Assembly (NCBI GenBank): GCA_025454795.1
Contig: JALONT010000005.1
Coordinates: forward strand, 44,335-108,334
Origin: Bacteroidales bacterium
GTDB lineage: Bacteria; Bacteroidota; Bacteroidia; Bacteroidales; VadinHA17
Length of the DNA stretch: 64,000 nucleotides
Reading direction: 5' to 3'
In this document: positions 42,487 through 50,208 of the stretch, one piece after another
How the letters are laid out: each line of letters begins with the position of its first letter
Position numbering within the stretch: the first letter of the stretch is position 1
Notes under the pieces: model-generated
What the model saw: the letters and a program-made list of their open reading frames with translations, nothing else
What the model was told of the DNA's origin: nothing
The model's database searches: none
Program-made: the position numbers and the translations under genes

Positions 42487-42903
42487 ATGAAATCATACCG
42501 TAAAGAACTCTGGTTTGAAATACCCACACGAAGAGCTTTCGTAAATATCACCGGACAGGTTGAGAGATGCCTGCAGGAATCAGGTATAAAAGAGGGACTG
42601 ATACTTGTCAATGCGATGCATATCAGCGCCTCGGTTTTTATCAATGATGATGAATCAGGTCTTCATCACGATTTTGAAGTCTGGCTTGAAAAGCTTGCTC
42701 CCGAGAAACCATACAGTCAGTATAAACACAATGGATTCGAAGACAATGCCGACGCCCACATTAAACGCACCCTCATGGGAAGAGAAGTCGTTGTTGCAGT
42801 CACCAACGGGCAAATGGATTTTGGTCCCTGGGAACAGATGTTTTATGGCGAATTCGACGGCAAACGACGTAAACGTGTGCTCATAAAAATTATAGGTGAA
42901 TAG
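42487..42903 (+). CDS. YjbQ family (UPF0047) protein
   Basis: A 138-residue YjbQ-family protein, a small trimeric fold; some members have weak thiamine phosphate synthase activity, but the physiological role is not settled. The signature residues are visible: [24 protein letters not shown] near residue 40 (conserved His and Ser/Ala-Ser), EKLAP, and [40 protein letters not shown], where the Asp/His and Gly-rich parts form the presumed active site. Length and end ([10 protein letters not shown]) match the family. It lies between the sugar block and small lipoprotein genes. Confidence 0.93.
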   Translation: MKSYRKELWFEIPTRRAFVNITGQVERCLQESGIKEGLILVNAMHISASVFINDDESGLHHDFEVWLEKLAPEKPYSQYKHNGFEDNADAHIKRTLMGREVVVAVTNGQMDFGPWEQMFYGEFDGKRRKRVLIKIIGE

Positions 42904-43065
42904 AACATGGGCGACGGGCATCGGGACGCCTTCGTTAAAACTTCGGCGGCTAAAAGCGTCAGGCAAAGGTCAATGGTAAGCTCAACATAACCAATTGTCA
43001 ATTAGTCTTCCTATAAAATCAACCATTTAAGAACTTTATTACTGGTTTCTGATTCATTTAATGCC

Positions 43066-43539
43066 ATGAATAAAATACCTTTTTTGTTTATCCTGTTAAT
43101 TATTTCAGGTTGTTCATCATCAAAGATAGACTTTGACATTGAGAAAGAAATGCTTCTTGTCGAAAAGACAATTAACGCAACCATAGGCTGGGCAAAGGAT
43201 AAAAACCTTGCCTTGCTTTATAATGTTATTGCGAATGACTCCTCCTTCCTGGAGGTTCATCCGGATGACCGTATAGTAAAAGGATTCAATGAATTCAGAA
43301 AAGCGGAAGATTTCTGGATGAGCCCCGACTTCAAAGCAGTGAGGTACGAGATCCGTGACCTTAAAATAACAATCTCCCAGTCGGGTAATGCTGCCTGGTG
43401 GTTCTGCATGCTCGATGACATAAACGAATGGAAAGGTCAGCCTGCAAACTGGAAAAATGCCCGCTGGACAGGAGTCCTTGAAAAAAGGAATGGAAAATGG
43501 GTGATTGTTCAGCAACATTTTTCCTTTGCAAGTAAGTAA
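43066..43539 (+). CDS. Lipoprotein with NTF2/SnoaL-like (DUF4440-type) domain
   Basis: A 157-residue lipoprotein: the signal peptide ends in IISGCSSS, so lipid attachment is on Cys about 16 residues in. The mature part is an NTF2-like fold of the DUF4440/SnoaL-like type, seen from the alternating helix/strand pattern and from TINATIGWAKDKNLALLYNVIANDSSFLEVHPDD, the FRKAEDFWM segment and the end RWTGVLEKRNGKWVIVQQHFSFA. Such domains often bind small ligands or act as ketosteroid isomerase-like enzymes; no function can be given. It is in the accessory stretch between YjbQ and the PD40 paralogues. Confidence 0.85.
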   Translation: MNKIPFLFILLIISGCSSSKIDFDIEKEMLLVEKTINATIGWAKDKNLALLYNVIANDSSFLEVHPDDRIVKGFNEFRKAEDFWMSPDFKAVRYEIRDLKITISQSGNAAWWFCMLDDINEWKGQPANWKNARWTGVLEKRNGKWVIVQQHFSFASK

Positions 43540-43576
43540 ATAATATTCATGGCTTAAGTGCTTTTTTTTTGACTAT

Positions 43577-43882
43577 ATGAAAACAATTATTAAAATTACA
43601 TTTCTGGCAATATCTCTCTGTCCTGCATTAAACGCCCATCTGGAAAAAACAAGACTTACCGGCTCTTACCTCGGCCAAAATCCTCCCGGCCTGACTCCTG
43701 AAGTCTTTGCTCCAGAAATTATTTCTACCGATGCTCATGAATTTTCCTGCTGTTTTTCTCCTGACGGTAATGAAATCTATTTTACGCGAATGAACCCTGA
43801 AGAACGTCAGAACTATATCATGTTCACAAGATTGACAGATGGAAGCTGGACAGAACCAGTTGAGCTAAAGCCGAAGAAATAA
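43577..43882 (+). pseudogene. Truncated PD40 (WD40-like) propeller paralogue (101 aa)
   Basis: A signal peptide is followed by a segment clearly related to the start of the protein at 44335-45366: YLGQNPPGLTPEVFAPEIIST here against YLGQKPPGMTPELFAPDLIAT there, then one PD40 blade (FSPDGNEIYFTR). It stops after a single blade, while a propeller needs several, so it is most likely a gene truncated by a stop or deletion after tandem duplication. It could still be a small secreted protein. The next 450 bases contain only short frames. Confidence 0.7.
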
Positions 43883-43924
43883 AAACACAAAATCTTTAAC
43901 AATTTAAAGCAAGGAGAAAACAAA

Positions 43925-44143
43925 ATGAAAAAACTCATTTTTCTCTGTTATTTACTGTTTACTCCAATCATAACAATGAATGTCCAGCCTGATAATTCCA
44001 TTGTTACCGGATCAATTTCTCAGAAGAAACATGCCGCCTCTTCGGCCAAACAGCCTGAAAAGCTCATTTTGTACGATGGAGGTCCCGCCTGCCATTCTGG
44101 ATTCGGTAGCCTAAACGTGAAATCCTGTTTTTGCTTCATGTAA
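43925..44143 (+). CDS. Short secreted-type frame of unknown status (72 aa)
   Basis: The start is preceded by AAGGAGA eight bases upstream, a Shine-Dalgarno-like site that is rare in this window. The N-terminus KKLIFLCYLLFTPIITM looks like a signal peptide; the remaining 50 residues show no recognisable domain. It lies between a truncated PD40 gene and an intact paralogue, so it may be a leftover piece of a larger secreted protein. I am not sure it is functional. Confidence 0.35.
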   Translation: MKKLIFLCYLLFTPIITMNVQPDNSIVTGSISQKKHAASSAKQPEKLILYDGGPACHSGFGSLNVKSCFCFM

Positions 44144-44223
44144 CCGTGGTAAGAATTAATGATAGGGTTTTACATTTCTGAAGGGTCTTATAAATACTGA
44201 TTATCATAACTAACCTGACGATT

Positions 44224-44334
44224 ATGTCAGATTTATATCATACTCCTTGTAAGTTTGTCTCCATTGTGATTCTCATTCTATCATTTCCACTGGAGGGTTG
44301 TGAAAGGAAAGACAATTATCCTGAAGTTTATTAA
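44224..44334 (+). CDS. Tiny lipoprotein or lipoprotein remnant (36 aa)
   Basis: A 36-codon frame reads as a signal peptide, KFVSIVILILSFPLEGC, with a lipobox Cys followed by only ten residues (ERKDNYPEVY). Its stop codon directly abuts the ATG of the next PD40 gene, so translation could be coupled. It resembles very small lysis- or entericidin-like lipoproteins in size, but may equally be the surviving 5' end of a deleted gene. Confidence 0.4.
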   Translation: MSDLYHTPCKFVSIVILILSFPLEGCERKDNYPEVY

Positions 44335-45366
44335 ATGAAGAAGACCATGAAAAGACTTTTAACTTTATCCTTTTTGGCATTATTCAGTTTTGCGCTTGCA
44401 GGTCAGAAGGTCAAAACTTCAAACCTGAATCTCCATTACCTGGGACAGAAACCTCCCGGCATGACACCGGAACTATTTGCTCCGGACCTTATCGCCACAG
44501 GTTTCTATGAACGCGATATAACCATATCTCCCGACGGAACTGAGATCTTCTATGGAATACTTACCGGCAGGCATGTAACTACCTTATATACAAAGCTTGC
44601 AGATGGCAAGTGGTTAGAACCCGAAATCCCTCCTTTTGCCCGCAACAGCCAGTATTTCTTCCTGGAACCATGCTTCTCCCCTGATGGAAAAACAGTATTT
44701 TTTCTCTCAACTAAGCCACCAGACGGGAAAGAACCAAAACCGGGATGGGCTTACCAGAATATCTGGGCTTCCGATAAGAAGAGCGATGGAACCTGGAGTG
44801 AAATATATAATCCCGATACCGCCTTTAACAGGCCAAACTCGCAATTTTATCCGTCACTGACAAAAACAGGAACGCTTTATTTTACCAGAAGTGATGAGAA
44901 GACAGGAAAATCTGAGATTCTGAGGGCAAAGAAAAACGGGAGTAAGTTTGATGCAACTGAGCTGCTTCCTCCCGTTATCAATGGCAATGGTAATATCTAT
45001 AATGCTTTTATTTCACCTGATGAGAGTTTCCTTATCGGATGCGTTGATAATAAGAACAATGAAACTAATCCGGGTTTTGCAAACTATTATATTTTTTTCA
45101 GGGATAGTAATGATAACTGGAATGAAGGAATCTCATTCGGACCTGATATTAACATAAAAGGAAGCAATGCTATTTCTGCTTCGGTTTCACCTGATGGAAA
45201 ATACCTGTTCTTTTCAGCCAGGATAACAAGCGATCTGATGCAGGAAGTATTCTCAAAGGCTACCCTCGGATCGCTGAAGGAATTCCTTAACAGTCCGCAG
45301 AATGGCAACTATGACATTTACTGGGTTTCAGCCGGTGTAATTGATGAATTACGTCCAAAACAATAA
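44335..45366 (+). CDS. Secreted PD40 (WD40-like beta-propeller) protein
   Basis: A 343-residue secreted protein with a signal peptide (about 22 residues, cut after LAG or AQ). The mature chain carries a series of PD40-type blades: ITISPDGTEIFYGI near residue 60, PCFSPDGKTVFFLS near 118, YPSLTKTGTLYFTRSDEKTGKSEI near 178, AFISPDESFLIGC near 225 and ASVSPDGKYLFFSA near 280. This is a five- or six-bladed propeller resembling TolB/PD40 proteins. The final IYWVSAGVIDELRPK is common in this family. The function is unknown; binding of carbohydrate or protein is plausible. A truncated paralogue lies 450 bases upstream. Confidence 0.88.
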   Translation: MKKTMKRLLTLSFLALFSFALAGQKVKTSNLNLHYLGQKPPGMTPELFAPDLIATGFYERDITISPDGTEIFYGILTGRHVTTLYTKLADGKWLEPEIPPFARNSQYFFLEPCFSPDGKTVFFLSTKPPDGKEPKPGWAYQNIWASDKKSDGTWSEIYNPDTAFNRPNSQFYPSLTKTGTLYFTRSDEKTGKSEILRAKKNGSKFDATELLPPVINGNGNIYNAFISPDESFLIGCVDNKNNETNPGFANYYIFFRDSNDNWNEGISFGPDINIKGSNAISASVSPDGKYLFFSARITSDLMQEVFSKATLGSLKEFLNSPQNGNYDIYWVSAGVIDELRPKQ

Positions 45367-45380
45367 TGCTGATCGCTGGC

Positions 45381-45436
45381 GCGGATTACAACCGAGGATC
45401 GCTTTAGCGAGCCGAGCTCGGTAAAGCCAAATCCGG
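45381..45436. repeat. CGGATT/AATCCG inverted repeat
   Basis: The arms GCGGATTACAACCGAG and CTCGGTAAAGCCAAATCCG are imperfect reverse complements and enclose GATCGCTTTAGCGAGCCGAG, itself containing a small palindrome. It lies between the PD40 gene and the ICMT-like gene and could fold into one long hairpin in RNA. Confidence 0.55.
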
Positions 45437-45473
45437 GCTAGCATGGGCATGAGAAATTAAAATTAAAGAAACT

Positions 45474-46175
45474 ATGGAATCAAAAAGTGAAATAACAAAG
45501 CAGGAAAGATCGGCACTGATAAGAAAAATGATAACCAGGTTTTCATTTGTACCGTTATTTATAGGTATTTGCACGCTATTGCCTGCAGGTACCTTCAGTT
45601 ACTGGCAGGTGTACGTCTATTTTTCCGTGCTTGTTGTCCCTATGGTATTCGTTCTGATTTATTTTCTAAAAAGAGATCCGAAATTCCTCGATCGACGAAC
45701 AAGAGGAACCGAAAAAGTAAAGGAACAAAAGCTTATCCAGATGATCAACCTGCCGGTTTTTATGGCAGCATTTATAATTCCCGGTCTTGACAGACGCTTC
45801 GGATGGTCAGATGTACCCATTGAGATTATCATAATTACAAACATCGTAATTCTTGGAGGATATCTGATCATATTCAATGTCTTCAGGCAGAACAGCTACG
45901 CTTCACGGATAGTGGAGACCTATAAGGAACAGAAGGTAATCACAACCGGGTTATACAGTGCTGTAAGACACCCTATGTACATCGGGGTGCTGATAATGTA
46001 CATGCCTACTCCCCTCGCCCTCGGTTCATATTGGGGACTGATACCCATGGCATTGCTTCCTGTAGCACTGGTATTCAGAATTCTCAACGAGGAAAAAGTC
46101 CTTAAAGAAAATCTGGAAGGGTATAAGGAATACTGCCTTAAAACGAAATACAGGCTTATCCCTTATATCTGGTAA
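45474..46175 (+). CDS. Isoprenylcysteine carboxyl methyltransferase-like membrane protein
   Basis: A 233-residue integral membrane protein of the ICMT/PEMT-like methyltransferase group. About five membrane segments are visible, and the C-terminal S-adenosylmethionine-binding signature is clear: GLYSAVRHPMYIGVLIMYMPTPLALGSYWGL near residue 160, then RILNEEKVLKENLEGYKEYCLKTKYRLIPYIW. Bacteria lack prenylated CaaX proteins, so the substrate is probably a lipid or small hydrophobic compound; it cannot be named from sequence. It is between a palindromic repeat and a run of TGAGCCC units. Confidence 0.9.
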   Translation: MESKSEITKQERSALIRKMITRFSFVPLFIGICTLLPAGTFSYWQVYVYFSVLVVPMVFVLIYFLKRDPKFLDRRTRGTEKVKEQKLIQMINLPVFMAAFIIPGLDRRFGWSDVPIEIIIITNIVILGGYLIIFNVFRQNSYASRIVETYKEQKVITTGLYSAVRHPMYIGVLIMYMPTPLALGSYWGLIPMALLPVALVFRILNEEKVLKENLEGYKEYCLKTKYRLIPYIW

Positions 46176-46187
46176 GGCATCAGTTCC

Positions 46188-46212
46188 TGAGCCCTGAGCC
46201 CTGAGCCCTAAG
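46188..46212. repeat. TGAGCCC short tandem repeat
   Basis: About three consecutive CTGAGCCC-like heptamer units lie between the ICMT-like gene and the convergent helicase gene stop. A related CTGAGCCGTTGAGCCG stretch occurs between comB and gcvT near 18704-18720. Confidence 0.5.
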
Positions 46213-47626
46213 CCTTAAACCACTCATCCTTAAAATTAACAAGGTAAACCCTGTCTGTCGATCTGGTAAGTGCAGTATAAAACCACCTGAGATAATCGAT
46301 CGTTATCTCATTCCTGTTAAACATCCCCTGGTCGATAAAGACCCTCTCCCACTGACCGCCCTGGGCCTTATGACATGTGACTGCATAGGAAAATTTTATC
46401 TGCAGGGCATTGAACCAGGGATCACTCCTGACGGCTTCAAACTGTTTGCGCCTGGTCTTAATATGCAGATAATCAGCAAGAATACTTTGATAAAGTTCTT
46501 TGCTCTTCTCTGCCGGAAGAGAGGGTGTATCAAGATGCAGAACATCCATCATCACCTTTGATTCCACCTCGAAATCATAGTCCGGAAAATAAAGTGTCAT
46601 TTCGGCGAACCTGAATCCGTAGCGCTCCTCATACTTCCTTATTTTCTTTACTTCAGCAATATCGCCATTGGCAATAAAGCCAGGGCCGTTCTCATCCTCC
46701 TCCACCAGAAAATAGTTGTTCTTCACCACCATTACCATGTCGCCGGGACTAATCTCTTCCTCCCTGAAGAAGATCCGGTTGCGTATGCCCTGGTTATACC
46801 GGTTTGCCTGCTTGTTTGAATTTACAACAATTATGGTTCCTTCCATGCCGCAGGTACCATATGATGAAGAGATCTCATCGATAAGCTCTTCGCCGCTGAT
46901 TCTGATGACATCTCTGAAATTGATGGTGTCGATTGCCGGATGGACAAGGTCATTCTCAGCGATCTGCTGTCGTACCCGGGTTGCATTCATCAGGACCCCC
47001 GATGTTTCGCTCTGCCGGACAACCTGGCAAAGCTCAGACGATATAAGTCCGAAGCCGAATTCGCCAAGGGCTGATGTGTCCAGAGCGGGACTGAGGTTTG
47101 ATCCTACCGGGGGCAGCTGGGCAGAGTCGCCGACAAGGATAAGCTTGCATTCTGTTCCTGAATAGACAAACTCAATAAGATCCTCCAATAGCCTGCCGCT
47201 TCCAAACAGAGAAGTATCTGATGATGTATTCGAGATCATTGAGGCTTCATCAACAATAAAATAAGTATCCTTATGAAGGTTCCTGTCGAGTGAAAAACTT
47301 CCTATGCCGTCTTTTGAGGATTTTTGCCTGTAGATCTTTTTATGAATTGTGTATGCCTGACGTCCGGAATAAGTTCCAAGAACTTTTGCGGCTCTCCCTG
47401 TTGGAGCAAGAAGCACTGAACGCATCCGCAGCATTTCGAGTGTTTTTACAATCGAACTTATAACACTTGTCTTGCCTGTACCGGCATACCCTGTAAGGAG
47501 AAACATTATATCATTGCTGTTGTTGCAGATATAGGTTGATATCTTCTTCAGGGCCTCCGACTGATCTTCTGTCGGTATATTACCAAGATTCCTGCAGAGG
47601 TTATTATATATTATTGTATCACGCAT
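46208..47626 (-). CDS. RecD-like ATP-dependent DNA helicase (SF1)
   Basis: A 472-residue superfamily 1 helicase of the RecD/Dda-like type. Motif I is FLLTGYAGTGKTSVI near residue 45, motif Ia LAPTGRAAKVL near 75, motif II IVDEASMIS near 125, motif III LVGDSAQLPPVGSNLSP near 170, motif V AVTCHKAQGGQWERVFID near 425 and motif VI YTALTRSTDRVYLVN near 455. It is shorter than RecD2 (about 740) and lacks its N-terminal helix-hairpin-helix part, and no RecB/RecC genes are near, so it probably works alone in repair or replication restart. It is divergent from the DUF3822 gene. Confidence 0.92.
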   Translation of the reverse strand: MRDTIIYNNLCRNLGNIPTEDQSEALKKISTYICNNSNDIMFLLTGYAGTGKTSVISSIVKTLEMLRMRSVLLAPTGRAAKVLGTYSGRQAYTIHKKIYRQKSSKDGIGSFSLDRNLHKDTYFIVDEASMISNTSSDTSLFGSGRLLEDLIEFVYSGTECKLILVGDSAQLPPVGSNLSPALDTSALGEFGFGLISSELCQVVRQSETSGVLMNATRVRQQIAENDLVHPAIDTINFRDVIRISGEELIDEISSSYGTCGMEGTIIVVNSNKQANRYNQGIRNRIFFREEEISPGDMVMVVKNNYFLVEEDENGPGFIANGDIAEVKKIRKYEERYGFRFAEMTLYFPDYDFEVESKVMMDVLHLDTPSLPAEKSKELYQSILADYLHIKTRRKQFEAVRSDPWFNALQIKFSYAVTCHKAQGGQWERVFIDQGMFNRNEITIDYLRWFYTALTRSTDRVYLVNFKDEWFKA

Positions 47627-47709
47627 CGAAAATCCTTTCTTAAAAGCCGTATCTAATGGACAAAATGTATCATATTATGCCAAAACGTATAATCATAGGC
47701 ATTTTTTTC

Positions 47710-47717
47710 TAATTTTG
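47710..47717 (+). promoter_or_regulatory. Putative -7 box (TAATTTTG) upstream of the DUF3822-rsmD unit
   Basis: A TAnnTTTG match in the gap between divergent genes. A transcript from here would carry a leader of about 160 bases containing the whole CACAGAG-type inverted repeat at 47761-47860. Confidence 0.4.
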
Positions 47718-47760
47718 TTTGTAAACATAAGCATTCTGAGTAAGAATAGAAAGACAAACG

Positions 47761-47860
47761 ACTCTGTGTAACCCTGTGCATGCTCTGTGTAACTCTGTGT
47801 CAGTTCTTCATTATTTTGTTACACAGAGGTTCACAGAGAAGACACAGAGAGCCACAGAGG
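47761..47860. repeat. CACAGAG-type inverted repeat element
   Basis: The left half has CTCTGTGTAACCCTGTG and CTCTGTGTAACTCTGTG; the right half has GTTACACAGAGGTTCACAGAG and GACACAGAGAGCCACAGAGG. The two halves are reverse complementary and enclose an AT-rich loop. It is the best-preserved copy of this family in the window and ends about 25 bases before the DUF3822 ATG. Confidence 0.7.
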
Positions 47861-47884
47861 AAAATATATAATTTATTAAGATTT

Positions 47885-48727
47885 ATGCCTTTCCTGGAAC
47901 TCTTTGATGAGACACTTGATATAAACTCGACGGAGACATATGAACTATCGGTACAGATGAGCCCTGACGGTTTCTCTTTTACCATCCTCGACACAATAAG
48001 GAATAAATATGTACTCTTAAGAGCAACAGACCCGGATGAGAACAAGTACCTTGCGTCTGATAAAATGAGCGGGATCATTAGCAAAGACGACTTCCTGACA
48101 AAGCATTACAAAAAGGTGAACATTGTAATGCCTTCACCCAAGTTCACCTTAGTGCCATCTCCCCTTTTCGATCCGGGGAAAAAGGAAGAATATTTCAGCT
48201 TTAACCTTATCAGGAATGAAAATGAAGTGATTCTATCAAATAAAATACCTGATCCGGATGCTTATGTTGTTTTTTCAGTTCAGAAAGCAATCATTGAAAT
48301 CGCAAAGCAATTCTGGCCGGCTGCTCAGGCTTTACATCATACTAGGCCGCTGCTGAACCAGGTATCACATGCAAGCAAAAGCGTCGCTGGCCATTATGTT
48401 CATATTCATATTGAAAGAGAATTCTTCAACATGTTTATCTTCGACAAAAGCAATCTTACCTTCAGCAACACATTTAATTACAGGAATATATCCGATATAC
48501 TATATTATGTGCTGAACGTCTTCAGTACCATGAGCATAAGTCACGATGAGACGATACATTTCAGCGGACAGACAGAGAGATATGATGACCTCTATTCAAA
48601 TTTTGCGATATATATAAGGAATCTTAAGTTCACCGAGCCTTCGGGTAATTTTACCTGGAGCTATGTTTTCAATGACATAGAGCTTCACAGGTATATTAAT
48701 CTTTTCAATGCAACAAATTGCGAATAA
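47885..48727 (+). CDS. DUF3822 family protein
   Basis: A 280-residue protein of the Bacteroidota-specific DUF3822 family. Typical features are ELSVQMSPDGFSFTILD near the start, a central KFTLVPSPLFDPGKKEEYFSFN, and the late HIHIEREFFNMFIFDKSNLTFSNTFNYRNISDILYYVLNV, which resembles the actin-like ATPase fold of PilM/FtsA-type proteins. No enzyme activity is known to me. I take the ATG before PFLELFDET; upstream codons run into the repeat element. It overlaps rsmD by ten bases, and the DUF3822-rsmD pair is common in the phylum. Confidence 0.88.
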   Translation: MPFLELFDETLDINSTETYELSVQMSPDGFSFTILDTIRNKYVLLRATDPDENKYLASDKMSGIISKDDFLTKHYKKVNIVMPSPKFTLVPSPLFDPGKKEEYFSFNLIRNENEVILSNKIPDPDAYVVFSVQKAIIEIAKQFWPAAQALHHTRPLLNQVSHASKSVAGHYVHIHIEREFFNMFIFDKSNLTFSNTFNYRNISDILYYVLNVFSTMSISHDETIHFSGQTERYDDLYSNFAIYIRNLKFTEPSGNFTWSYVFNDIELHRYINLFNATNCE

Positions 48728-49254
48728 TCGGGGGTAAATACAAAGGGAGGAGGATCACTCCACAGGCCGGCTTCAAGGCCAGACCAACAACCGACTTTGC
48801 CCGTGAGAGCCTCTTCAACATACTTAACAACAGAATCGATTTTGAAGAGGTCAGCGTGCTTGATCTCTTTTCAGGGACAGGAAGCATAAGCTATGAATTT
48901 GCTTCACGGGGAGCCCGTGAGGTTCATCTTGTTGAAATGGATACCAGACATATCTCAGGGATCCGGCGTATAATTAAAGATATGGGTATCACCAATATAA
49001 AAACTATACATATCGATGTGCGGGCATATCTGAAGACCTGCTCTGTAAAGTACGATGTTGTGTTTGCTGATCCTCCTTATGAACTTTCATGGCTCAGGGA
49101 GATACCTGACCTTGTCATCGGCTCAGGGATTGTCAAAGAGGAGGGTTTCTTTATCCTTGAGCATCCAAGGGACATGAGCTTCAGCAGCCATAAGTTTTTT
49201 TTTGAGCACCGGAATTATGGCGGTGTTAATTTCAGCTTTTTCAGGGCTAAATGA
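48718..49254 (+). CDS. rsmD: 16S rRNA (guanine966-N2)-methyltransferase
   Basis: RsmD makes m2G966 in 16S rRNA. The 178-residue protein has the full family pattern: MRIIGGKYKGRRI at the N-terminus, RPTTDFARESLFNIL near residue 27, the S-adenosylmethionine loop VLDLFSGTGSISYEFASRGA near 47, and the catalytic VVFADPPYEL near 115. The start is TTG: the conserved N-terminal MRIIGGxxxG begins exactly there, and no ATG is suitably placed. That start lies inside the end of the DUF3822 gene (ten-base overlap), so translation is probably coupled and expression kept low. Confidence 0.95.
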   Translation: MRIIGGKYKGRRITPQAGFKARPTTDFARESLFNILNNRIDFEEVSVLDLFSGTGSISYEFASRGAREVHLVEMDTRHISGIRRIIKDMGITNIKTIHIDVRAYLKTCSVKYDVVFADPPYELSWLREIPDLVIGSGIVKEEGFFILEHPRDMSFSSHKFFFEHRNYGGVNFSFFRAK

Positions 49255-49333
49255 TTAAACGTAAATATCAGAAATACTGGTAAATGAAGGATCGTATATC
49301 AGGTCGCTCAGAGTATTATTTCATCTAAAATAT

Positions 49334-49341
49334 TAAATTTG
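49334..49341 (+). promoter_or_regulatory. Putative -7 box (TAAATTTG) of a small membrane protein gene
   Basis: A TAnnTTTG match 62 bases before the ATG of the 55-residue membrane protein gene, in an AT-rich gap after rsmD. Confidence 0.4.
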
Positions 49342-49402
49342 GTTTGTATTTTTCTATTTAATAAATTTATATTCTGAAAATCTCTCTTGAAATCATGAAG
49401 TT

Positions 49403-49570
49403 ATGAAAAAGGATCTTTTCATAATTGAGCTCATTAAAAGTCCTCCTTTTAAGATATTGATCATCCTTGCATTGCTTATCCTCCTGGGGGTATTTATCTC
49501 CAATAGAAAGGAAAGAGCCGTTAAGATGAAAGAAGATGTCCTTTATGTTCAGCCAAAACCACAAAATTAG
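49403..49570 (+). CDS. Small single-pass membrane protein (55 aa)
   Basis: A 55-codon frame encodes a cytosolic start (KKDLFIIELIKSPPF), one strong membrane helix (KILIILALLILLGVFIS) and a basic tail (NRKERAVKMKEDVLYVQPKP). By the positive-inside rule the C-terminal tail is probably cytosolic. A -7-like box lies upstream. The regular topology makes it a likely real gene. I know no function; it stands alone between rsmD and the decayed usp copy. Confidence 0.55.
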   Translation: MKKDLFIIELIKSPPFKILIILALLILLGVFISNRKERAVKMKEDVLYVQPKPQN

Positions 49571-49639
49571 TTATGTGCATGTCGTGAAAAATTGGCACTG
49601 CCAGACTGCATTATACCAGCGAAGCCCCCTGAATATCAG

Positions 49640-49886
49640 AGATTTCTGTGCTTTAAGAAGCTGTACGGACAGGACTCGTGCAGAAATTTTATTTGAATTC
49701 GAAAACGATTTAAAATCATTCTTTATCGGTCCATTTGTACAATAAGTAATCCACCGTTCCCGAATGCCTGTTTTAATCATAAAGCCAACATACAAGCAAT
49801 CTGAACCGGTTTCATCTTTTAAACTTATTGAAAGCTGGGGTAAAATAAGAAAATCTTCCAACCTTAAAGATCAGTCAGGAAAATGA
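49640..49886 (+). pseudogene. Decayed 3' end of a universal stress protein gene
   Basis: Reading through a TAA at 49743-49745, this frame gives KSFFIGPFVQ*VIHRSRMPVLIIKP and then SEPVSSFKLIESWGKIRKSSNL up to TGA. It aligns residue by residue with the C-terminus of the intact Usp at 51089-52030 (RSYFIGPFGQQVINHAQVPV, LSIKPSNDQAEPVHAFRLAE, QWGRSINLSGK). The internal stop falls where the intact copy has Gln, consistent with CAA to TAA. No matching N-terminal part is left upstream. It is a pseudogene of a second Usp copy; the 5' boundary is approximate. Confidence 0.75.
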
Positions 49887-50208
49887 GTATCATATAATAG
49901 TACAAAATGAATTCTGCTTTTGAAGATTATTAATATTTCCATCTGATAAATTCGCTTCAACCTTCATGATATTATTTTCATGATTTAAGCCAGAGGTTTT
50001 GTATAAAAGTCACTTTATCCTATGTTCCCTTCTTTGCTGTCTATTTCAGATCATAATTATAAGGTGAATACAATTGACAGAATAAAAAAGCTTTGATTTC
50101 AGTATTTAGTCAATTAAAAGTTGAATTATACCATTATCCGGGGAGATATTAACACGCCTTAATGAAATCTTTTAAGTAAATTTATGGTGAAATGCAACTA
50201 TCAATAAT
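49887..50208. other. AT-rich gene-free stretch before the stress island
   Basis: About 320 bases with no convincing reading frame, no TAnnTTTG box I can defend, and no clear repeat. It separates the decayed usp end from the AraC-type regulator gene and probably contains the promoter of the downstream series. Confidence 0.5.

Noticed and set aside
46208..47626. Helicase as RecD of a RecBCD complex
   Set aside because: No recB or recC genes are adjacent, and the protein lacks the longer RecD N-terminal part; a stand-alone RecD/Dda-like helicase is more likely.
49571..49861. Minus-strand 96-codon frame after the small membrane protein gene
   Set aside because: It lies opposite the decayed usp sequence, whose plus-strand similarity to the intact Usp explains the region better; no domain is visible in the minus-strand product.
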